Source of the DNA: Deltaproteobacteria bacterium RIFCSPHIGHO2_02_FULL_44_16 | GTDB lineage: Bacteria > UBA10199 > 2-02-FULL-44-16 | Reading direction: 5' to 3' | DNA length: 46,708 nucleotides | Assembly: GCA_001798185.1 (NCBI GenBank) | Contig: MGRM01000010.1 | Location: 1 to 46,708 of the forward strand | Part shown: in pieces, positions 41,302 to 46,708 of the stretch | How positions within the stretch are numbered: position 1 is the stretch's first letter | Layout of the letters: each line of letters opens with the position of its first letter | The notes under the pieces: generated by a model | Told to the model about the DNA's origin: nothing | The model's database searches: none | The model's input: the letters and a program-made list of their open reading frames with translations, nothing else | Translations under genes and position numbers: made by a program

Positions 41302-41868
41302 TTATATTCGCTGTTTCGTTCGACGGTAATCTTTCCGAAATGTTTTAACAATCGATCCAAAAAGCTCTTCCGTTGAAATCGGGCTTTGCCGAAAAGAGAC
41401 ATGTGTTACTCGAACGCCAAAATCTTTCATATAAAACTGAAGAAACGGATACTGAGAGGGGGGAGAAGAAAAGAGATCGTAAGTGACACCATGTGGATTC
41501 TTTTTTTGGCCTGGGGTAGGAATACCAACGCGACCATCTTTTTTTATCAAGGCAAGCCCCAAAAAAGGATCAACCGTGATACTCAAAAATATCTTTCTCG
41601 TCGGATGGCGGTCTTTTTGACGAAAAAAGATTTTACAATTTACATCATCACATTCCTGCTTTGTCACCTCCCATGTGTTCGGAATCGCATAGTGGAATGA
41701 AAAAGGATGATGAGGAGCCGTGAATATTACAATATTGTTCTTCGCCATATTTTTTCCCATATATTTTATTTTATTCTTGGCCACAGCATGCAGAGAAAGA
41801 AACGCTGTGGCTACAATAGCAATCAATACATACCAATTCATCTTCATCATGTTACGTATCATACTCAT
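41302..41868 (-). CDS. secreted hypothetical protein, 188 aa
   Basis: The minus-strand product has an N-terminal signal segment (WYVLIAIVATAFLSLHAVA) after a Met-rich start, so the exact ATG is uncertain (41868, 41850 or 41841). The mature part starts IVIFTAPHHPFSFHYAIPNTWEV, a pattern like PsbP/DUF1795-type domains that bind at membranes. Cys pair VNCK/ECDD may bridge. Function is unknown. It is the last gene before the right-hand repeat R6. Confidence 0.55.
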   Translation of the reverse strand: MSMIRNMMKMNWYVLIAIVATAFLSLHAVAKNKIKYMGKNMAKNNIVIFTAPHHPFSFHYAIPNTWEVTKQECDDVNCKIFFRQKDRHPTRKIFLSITVDPFLGLALIKKDGRVGIPTPGQKKNPHGVTYDLFSSPPSQYPFLQFYMKDFGVRVTHVSFRQSPISTEELFGSIVKTFRKDYRRTKQRI

Positions 41869-41950
41869 CTGTTCATCCTTCTGTCAAAGTATCAAGCATG
41901 GTTTCTTGACTCACAGTGGCGACATGATAGCTTAGCGCCTACAGCCAACT

Positions 41951-42004
41951 CAGCACACGCAGTTCGAAAAGTGTCCAGCCGGGGGCGAAAAAAATTTGGC
42001 GCAG
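41951..42004 (+). repeat. tRNA-Arg 3'-end-like repeat R6, right edge of island
   Basis: CAGCACACGCAGTTCGAAAAG, then TGTCCAGCCGGGGGCG and AAAAAAATTTGGCGCAG. The T-loop block GTTCGAAA is closer to tRNA-Arg than in R3-R5. It ends the stretch of repeats that begins at the tRNA. Confidence 0.7.
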
Positions 42005-42117
42005 AAAAAGCAACAAACGCCGGATGAGTTTTACATCGAGAAATTGCCGAGGTTGCATTGTGCAGCCTAGTATTGCGGAGTTGATTGATAACTAAACCTT
42101 CTTTTTGATAAGAGTTT

Positions 42118-42780
42118 ATGATGACGGAACCTGATGTTACTTTGACTGATTATGTTTTAACTCTCGAGTGTATATTTTTTGCTTGTTGTCTTTGGAAAGC
42201 ATCTCCTAAAAATGAAAAAATTTCTCTCTTCAGAAAATATGCAATCTCTTTCTTTTTATCAATCAGTATTGCTTCGTTAACAGGTGGGACTGTCCACGGT
42301 TTTTTCTTGGATGAATCCTCTTTCGGATATCGCATATTGTGGCCATCCACTTTGATCAGTATTGGTGCAGCTGCTTGGGCTTCGTGGTGTCTGAGTTTCT
42401 ATCTTTTGTTTCCTCCTCATATGTTTCAAACGATGAAGCTTCTCGCAACAGTTGGCTTTGCCCTCTACAGTTTTGTGATTCTTTTTATCACTCAAATCTT
42501 TTTTGTTGCCATCATCAACTATCTTCCTGCTGTTGTGTTTTTGTTTGTCGTATTATTGATTTTATACCACCGTTCCCGTGAACCTCGTCTGTGGTTTGGT
42601 TTAAGTGGACTGATTTTCCTGTTGGTAGCTCCTTTTGTTCAACAATTACAAATTTCTCTTCATCCGCTCTATTTTAATCATAATGCTTTTTATCATCTTC
42701 TTCAGGGGATTGCCTTCTTCCTCATTTATGTATGGTGTGTACGATGGTTCACTCTACCGCAAATGAAGGAGACTTTATGA
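42118..42780 (+). CDS. polytopic membrane protein, DUF6962-like
   Basis: A 220-aa inner-membrane protein with six or seven hydrophobic segments and short loops. It begins LTDYVLTLECIFFACCLW, and the GGTVHGFF segment in the second helix pair recalls DUF6962-type proteins. Function is unknown. The 3' end overlaps the start of the FAD oxidase gene (ATGA), so the two are coupled and may form a membrane redox pair. Confidence 0.7.
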   Translation: MMTEPDVTLTDYVLTLECIFFACCLWKASPKNEKISLFRKYAISFFLSISIASLTGGTVHGFFLDESSFGYRILWPSTLISIGAAAWASWCLSFYLLFPPHMFQTMKLLATVGFALYSFVILFITQIFFVAIINYLPAVVFLFVVLLILYHRSREPRLWFGLSGLIFLLVAPFVQQLQISLHPLYFNHNAFYHLLQGIAFFLIYVWCVRWFTLPQMKETL

Positions 42781-44237
42781 TTCGCCAACTCGTAAAGATC
42801 ATTCTCTGCTCTCTTCTTTTTTGTGCTGGTATTTTCCCTGCAAATGCTGAAGTTCGATTGAACGATATTCATTCTCAGCTGAATACAACGCAGGTAGATC
42901 ATGTCTTCACACCAAAAACAATTTCTGAAATTCAATCTCTTATCCGAAAAGCAAAAGAGAATGGGAAATCAATCAGCATTTCGGGTGGGAAACATTCCAT
43001 GGGTGGCCAACAGTTTGGCGCGGGAACAATTCATATCAATATGTCTTCTTTTGATAAGGTCATAGATCTTAATGCAGAAAAGGGAATTGTCGAAGTGCAG
43101 TCAGGAATTCAGTGGCCAGCGTTGATCGATTGGCTTTTAAAAAATCAAAAAGGACAAAAGCAGATATGGGGCATTCGTCAGAAACAAACTGGAGCTGATA
43201 GACTCAGTATTGGCGGAGCGCTCTCGTCCAATATCCATGGCCGCGGATTAAGGATGCGACCAGTCATCGATGATGTTGAATCATTCACGATCATTGATGC
43301 CAATGGCGAGGTGAAAGTATGCAGTCGAACAGAAAATGCAAATTTATTTCGGCTGACAATAGGAGGATATGGACTTTTTGGGGTGATTGGAAATGTCAGA
43401 CTTCGCTTAGCTCCGGTGACGACGCTTCAGCGAGTCGTTCAGCTCATTGATGTCAAAGATTTTATTCCGCTCGTGAGAGAGCGAGTGAAAGAAGGTTTCT
43501 TGTACGGTGACTTTCAGTTTGCAATTGACCCAACCTCAAATGAATTCATGAAACGCGGTATTTACTCTCTTTATAAACCGGTTCATGGTCACGTGAAAGG
43601 AGGTCATGAACAGAAGGAACTGAAAAAAGAGGATTGGAATATGCTGATGGAATTAGCGCATACCCATAAATCCAAGGCGTTTGATATGTACGCAAAATTT
43701 TATCTTTCTTCCAATGGTCAATTTTATAGATCTGACACCCATCAAATGGGAGTTTACATCGATAACTATCATCGTACATTTGATCCTAAAGCTTCAGAAA
43801 TGATCAGTGAGATTTATGTTCCTCGATTAAAATTGACTCTTCTTTTCGATCAATTGCGCAAGGATTTCAGAAAATATGATGTGAATGTGGTCTATGGAAC
43901 AGTCAGATTGATTGAGAAGGATGATGAAAGTTTTCTTGCATGGGCAAAACAGAACTATGCGTGCATTGTTTTTAATTTTCATGTCGATCACACTCCGGAA
44001 GGGATAGAGAAAGCAAAAAAACATTTTCAACTTCTTATTGATGGAGCGCTGAAACATGGAGGGAGTTACTTTTTGACCTATCATCGCTGGGCGAGAAAAG
44101 ATCAGGTGCTCAAAGCGTATCCTCAGTTTGTCGAGTTTTTGAAAATGAAAAAGAAATATGATCCTGATGAAGTTTTTCAGTCGGACTGGTATCGACACTA
44201 TCGAGAGATGTTTCGTCGAGAACTCGCATTACAATAG
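42777..44237 (+). CDS. secreted FAD-binding oxidoreductase (PCMH/VAO type)
   Basis: A 486-aa protein starting at the ATG that overlaps the preceding stop. A signal peptide (CSLLFCAGIFPANA) is followed by a PCMH-type FAD domain: KSISISGGKHSMGGQQFG, with the His usual for covalent flavin, and LSIGGALSSNIHGRG. The C-terminal domain ends VFQSDWYRHYREMF as in L-gulonolactone-oxidase-like relatives. The TAG stop is made of the AAT duplication and the first bases of MITE copy 2, so the original end may have been a few residues different. Substrate is unknown. Confidence 0.82.
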   Translation: MIRQLVKIILCSLLFCAGIFPANAEVRLNDIHSQLNTTQVDHVFTPKTISEIQSLIRKAKENGKSISISGGKHSMGGQQFGAGTIHINMSSFDKVIDLNAEKGIVEVQSGIQWPALIDWLLKNQKGQKQIWGIRQKQTGADRLSIGGALSSNIHGRGLRMRPVIDDVESFTIIDANGEVKVCSRTENANLFRLTIGGYGLFGVIGNVRLRLAPVTTLQRVVQLIDVKDFIPLVRERVKEGFLYGDFQFAIDPTSNEFMKRGIYSLYKPVHGHVKGGHEQKELKKEDWNMLMELAHTHKSKAFDMYAKFYLSSNGQFYRSDTHQMGVYIDNYHRTFDPKASEMISEIYVPRLKLTLLFDQLRKDFRKYDVNVVYGTVRLIEKDDESFLAWAKQNYACIVFNFHVDHTPEGIEKAKKHFQLLIDGALKHGGSYFLTYHRWARKDQVLKAYPQFVEFLKMKKKYDPDEVFQSDWYRHYREMFRRELALQ

Positions 44238-44414
44238 ACCTCTTGCGTAACCCTGGGTGACACTCGTTGTCATTGCGAGCCCGAAGGGCGTGGCAATCTC
44301 CTCTGTTTACTCGGGAGATCGCCACGCTTCGCTCGCGATGACATCCAAGTGTATCTCTTTGAAAACAAAAACTTTATAGGCTGGATTCTGTTGAGGTTAT
44401 GCAAGAAGTCTAAT
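44233..44414. mobile_element. 176-bp MITE, copy 2, with AAT target duplications
   Basis: The element 44236-44411 has the same ends (AGACCTCTTGCGTAACC and GGTTATGCAAGAAGTCT), AAT flanks and internal hairpin as copy 1 at 12934-13109. I see one difference, in ATTCTATTGAGG against ATTCTGTTGAGG. It separates the oxidase gene from the protease-like gene. Confidence 0.9.
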
Positions 44415-44419
44415 AGAAA

Positions 44420-46006
44420 ATGAAGAAAATTCTCTTTTCCATTTTTTTAACAATTTCATTACAGTTACCTTTCCCTGCTTATGCAAAAGCTGCTTTATTC
44501 GACGCTCTTGATAAGAATAAACTCTTTGATGATTTAATTGCGTATGTAGAACGCCTCGACGCCGAAATACTTACTATTCGCCGAAATCGTCCAGAGTCAT
44601 GGAAGCAAACTACGACGAGATTAAAACAACTCTTTCTCAACGCCAAAAATGATGAAGATGCCTATCTGGTTTTACAAATGTTGGATGCTACCTATCCTGG
44701 TTTGCACACGAAAATCTCAGTTCCACAAAATATAAACCCATCATTGAGTTTATTTCAAAAATTTCAATTACCGTTTACTTTTTATCCCAAAAGAAATGAT
44801 TTATCTATCACCTTTTTTGTTGGACAAGTTCTTGATGGCGTAAAAGATTTGCTCAAAGCTGACGATGAATTGTTGGCAATAGAAAATATTTCTCTTCAGG
44901 ATCTTTACCATGATGCGCTAATCTTTTGCGATTATGCTCAGCCGTATCAATGTGCCCAAGAACTTAGGAATAACTTTCATTTTGGTTTTTTGAGAATCAA
45001 TCTCAAAGATAGAAAAACTGTTCACATCACCATAAAGCGAAACAATGTTCAAAACAGTTTGGTTGTTCCGATTGTTTCGCAAGAAAAAACGAAAATGTTT
45101 TATACAAGCACAAAAAGTAGTTGCTTTGAGGAAAGCAAACGGTACTCCAACGCGAAACCTTTGTATTTGGGTTCAGAACTCTGTTTATACGAGGCTCGAC
45201 AAAATATTGGTATTTTACGGGTAAGTAGTTTTGCAACGCTGAAAAACAAAGGTGGTAAGGAGGTCTCTTTTCAAGAGGATCTTGAGCCATTTCTGGCTAT
45301 TTGGAAAAACAATTATAAAAAATGGAAAACTCTTATTTTAGATATCACAGGTAACGGTGGTGGAGATGTGCCTGTTCCGTTAACCGCATTATTGGTCACA
45401 CAACCTTTTCAAGACCAATGGGTGAGATTTAAAAACATCCCGGAATTTAAAGACCCATTATTTTTCAAACAACTCTATAATGCTGATGTTTTTGTAGCGA
45501 CACTCTCAAAAAATAAAAATTTGAAAGGTGATTTTTATCCACCGATACCCCAATTTCCTGTTTCTGGTGGGGAAATTACAGCTTTGTATGATCCGCATCC
45601 GAATGTTTTTTCAGGACGGATTGTGACAATGGTTGACCGCAACTGCATATCATCTTGCAGCGGATTTCTTTGGACATTACACCGTTATGATCAAGAGAGG
45701 TTGATAACAGTTGGTCAGCCGGATTCTGGGGATTCTACTTATGAAAGAATGAACATTGTTGTGTTTCAAGACCCATTACGTCCAGAAGGTTATCGAATTC
45801 ACGTTTTACCTACTAAGTTTGAAATTCGAGCTGGACGACAATCACTTTTCCACTGGAAAGTTTCAGTCGCATTAACAACAGACAAAAATGGAACTGTTTA
45901 TAGTATGAAGCCAGATCCTGTAGACTATTGGATTGACGATAAGACCTCCCACAGGGAATGGTTGTTACAAACGTATAAACAAGCTTATGCGATTGCAAAT
46001 CAGTGA
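44420..46006 (+). CDS. S41-family peptidase-like protein
   Basis: A 528-aa exported protein (signal peptide ILFSIFLTISLQLPFPAYA). A helical N-terminal part (about 25-110) is followed by a region that could hold a divergent PDZ domain (DELLAIENISLQDL, about 150). The C-terminal S41 core has LILDITGNGGGDVPVP and TMVDRNCISSCSGFLW, which fits the nucleophile Ser region. Family catalytic Lys/Glu cannot be placed with certainty. The gene is AT-rich, and its leader is the end of the MITE. Confidence 0.7.
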   Translation: MKKILFSIFLTISLQLPFPAYAKAALFDALDKNKLFDDLIAYVERLDAEILTIRRNRPESWKQTTTRLKQLFLNAKNDEDAYLVLQMLDATYPGLHTKISVPQNINPSLSLFQKFQLPFTFYPKRNDLSITFFVGQVLDGVKDLLKADDELLAIENISLQDLYHDALIFCDYAQPYQCAQELRNNFHFGFLRINLKDRKTVHITIKRNNVQNSLVVPIVSQEKTKMFYTSTKSSCFEESKRYSNAKPLYLGSELCLYEARQNIGILRVSSFATLKNKGGKEVSFQEDLEPFLAIWKNNYKKWKTLILDITGNGGGDVPVPLTALLVTQPFQDQWVRFKNIPEFKDPLFFKQLYNADVFVATLSKNKNLKGDFYPPIPQFPVSGGEITALYDPHPNVFSGRIVTMVDRNCISSCSGFLWTLHRYDQERLITVGQPDSGDSTYERMNIVVFQDPLRPEGYRIHVLPTKFEIRAGRQSLFHWKVSVALTTDKNGTVYSMKPDPVDYWIDDKTSHREWLLQTYKQAYAIANQ

Positions 46007-46028
46007 TTTTTAATTTGAGCCACCAGCG

Positions 46029-46056
46029 TCATGGGGGCAAGTCTTGACCCCATGAA
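46029..46056. repeat. GGGGCAAG-TTGACCCC palindrome
   Basis: CATGGGGGCAA-gtc-TTGACCCCATG, an 11-bp stem with one mismatch, after the S41 gene. It belongs to the widespread GGGGTCAAG-type REP palindromes; see also 37359-37378. Confidence 0.6.
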
Positions 46057-46071
46057 ATCTGGATTAAATGT

Positions 46072-46107
46072 TTGACCTTTGTTGTTGCATAAGTACAATG
46101 TACGTAT
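46072..46107 (+). promoter_or_regulatory. brnTA promoter with palindromic operator
   Basis: TTGACC (46072-46077) and TACAAT (46094-46099) are 16 bp apart. A 19-bp palindrome with one mismatched pair, ATAAGTACAATGTACGTAT (46089-46107), covers the -10 box and the start codon. This fits repression by BrnA or the BrnTA complex. The predicted transcription start falls close to the ATG, implying a leaderless or near-leaderless mRNA. Confidence 0.6.
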
Positions 46108-46390
46108 GAATCAGCTCAGTTTTGTTTGGGATGAAAAGAAAAACAAAGCGAATCAACGAAAACATGGTATTTCTTTTGAAGAAGCGCAAAGTGTGTTTCT
46201 AGATGAAAGCGCGATTGTCTATTTTGACCCGGATCATTCTGATGATGAAGACCGCTTTATCTTGCTTGGTATGAGCTTTAAGCTCCGGATGCTTGTGGTC
46301 TGCCACTGCTATCGTGATAAAAAGCATGTGATTAGGATCATTTCGGCAAGAAAAGCAGATAAGCATGAACAAACAGATTATGGGAGGTGA
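46106..46390 (+). CDS. brnT: BrnT-family ribonuclease toxin
   Basis: A 94-aa toxin of the RelE-like BrnT (DUF497) family that inhibits translation by RNA cleavage. FVWDEKKNKANQRKHGISFEEA is the family hallmark, followed by LDESAIVYFDPDHS, ILLGMS and the C-terminal IRIISARKADKHEQTDYGR with the conserved ISAR region. It starts at the ATG directly downstream of the promoter. The stop overlaps the brnA ribosome site. Confidence 0.9.
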   Translation: MNQLSFVWDEKKNKANQRKHGISFEEAQSVFLDESAIVYFDPDHSDDEDRFILLGMSFKLRMLVVCHCYRDKKHVIRIISARKADKHEQTDYGR

Positions 46391-46392
46391 AT

Positions 46393-46611
46393 ATGAGAAG
46401 CCACTATGATTTTTCCAAAATGAAGGGGAAAAAAAATCCCTATGTCAAAATGTTGAAACAACCTGTGACGATTCGGTTAGATAAGGAGACTGTTGCCTAT
46501 TTTAGGGCTATGGCGACTAAAACAGGACTTCCTTACCAACACCTCATCAATCTCTATTTGCGAGACTGTGCCCTACAACATAGGGAATTACAAATGCGTT
46601 GGGCGTCATGA
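46393..46611 (+). CDS. brnA: BrnA-family antitoxin
   Basis: A 72-aa ribbon-helix-helix-type antitoxin: PVTIRLDKETVAYFRAMATKTGLPYQHLINLYLRDCA. It neutralises BrnT and represses the operon. GGGAGG lies six bases before the ATG, which is three bases past the brnT stop; a GTG six bases upstream is an alternative. Confidence 0.9.
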   Translation: MRSHYDFSKMKGKKNPYVKMLKQPVTIRLDKETVAYFRAMATKTGLPYQHLINLYLRDCALQHRELQMRWAS

Positions 46612-46708
46612 TCATGGGTCAATCCCAATCTTAGTTGGAATTTGAAAAGCGGTTCGTGGTGACATCTATGCTGCCTCCTTCAAGCCTTGCCTGTCGAGTT
46701 TCAGATCC

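Noticed and set aside
32425-42004. Integron attC sites as explanation for the repeats
   Set aside because: No GTTRRRY/RYYYAAC core pairs or typical attC folding arms are visible; similarity to the tRNA-Arg 3' end explains the repeats better.
1-46708. CRISPR array
   Set aside because: No regular direct repeats with unique spacers were found; all repeats are palindromic REP/MITE types or tRNA-derived.
46612-46708. Further gene after brnA
   Set aside because: The final 97 bp show no start with coding character; a gene could only begin beyond the window.

Overview
The window looks like chromosome from a Gram-negative bacterium of a deltaproteobacterium-like lineage, perhaps uncultured. The outer-membrane maturation genes (lolA, lnt, several signal-peptide beta-barrel proteins), the order ispE-spoVG-tRNA-Gln-prs-rplY-pth-rpsF-rpsR-DUF2232-rplI-dnaB, the xseA-xseB-ispA block, a thrombospondin-type-3 protein with Asp/Pro/Gly-rich linker, and many short palindromic REP-like repeats all fit this. 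The exact phylum cannot be fixed from sequence reading alone.

Layout. 0-6.1 kb (mostly minus strand): an unknown 344-aa protein, lolA, ftsK with a very acidic linker, and an HD-GYP protein with a decayed GGDEF domain. 6.1-12.7 kb (plus): TPR protein, patatin-like lipase, lnt, an unknown protein, xseA. 12.7-13.9 kb (minus): a hicBA toxin-antitoxin locus whose hicA is split by a 176-bp MITE, and a PilZ protein. 13.9-16.6 kb: xseB, ispA, a structured element, and a RuBisCO-like protein. Next come a convergent COG2403-type GTPase and a TSP3-repeat protein. 20.2-27.4 kb is the conserved housekeeping run from ispE to dnaB. 27.4-30.1 kb (minus) holds three envelope genes, followed by rdgB, tRNA-Pro, a PfkB sugar kinase and tRNA-Arg(UCU) carrying a group I intron inside the anticodon.

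From the 3' end of that tRNA-Arg to about 42.0 kb lies an accessory island. Its genes are mostly small, AT-rich and unrecognised (lipoprotein, MORN-like, possible immunity-type proteins). At least five degenerate copies of the tRNA-Arg 3' end (T-loop plus acceptor strand) recur in it. Three of them lie 30-50 bp after single genes, so the start of the island reads like a cassette array built by repeated integration at the tRNA. No integrase is visible in the window. Inside the island a 1419-bp IS256-family element with a 9-bp target duplication splits a lipoprotein gene that can be rejoined in frame.

42.1-46.7 kb holds a membrane protein, a secreted FAD-linked oxidase whose stop codon is formed by a second copy of the MITE, an S41-type protease-like protein and a brnTA toxin-antitoxin pair with a palindromic operator over its promoter.

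The strongest candidates for new biology are the tRNA-derived repeat/cassette island, the group I intron in tRNA-Arg(UCU), the two structured elements at 15.1 and 21.4 kb, and the repeats translated in frame inside lnt and xseA.
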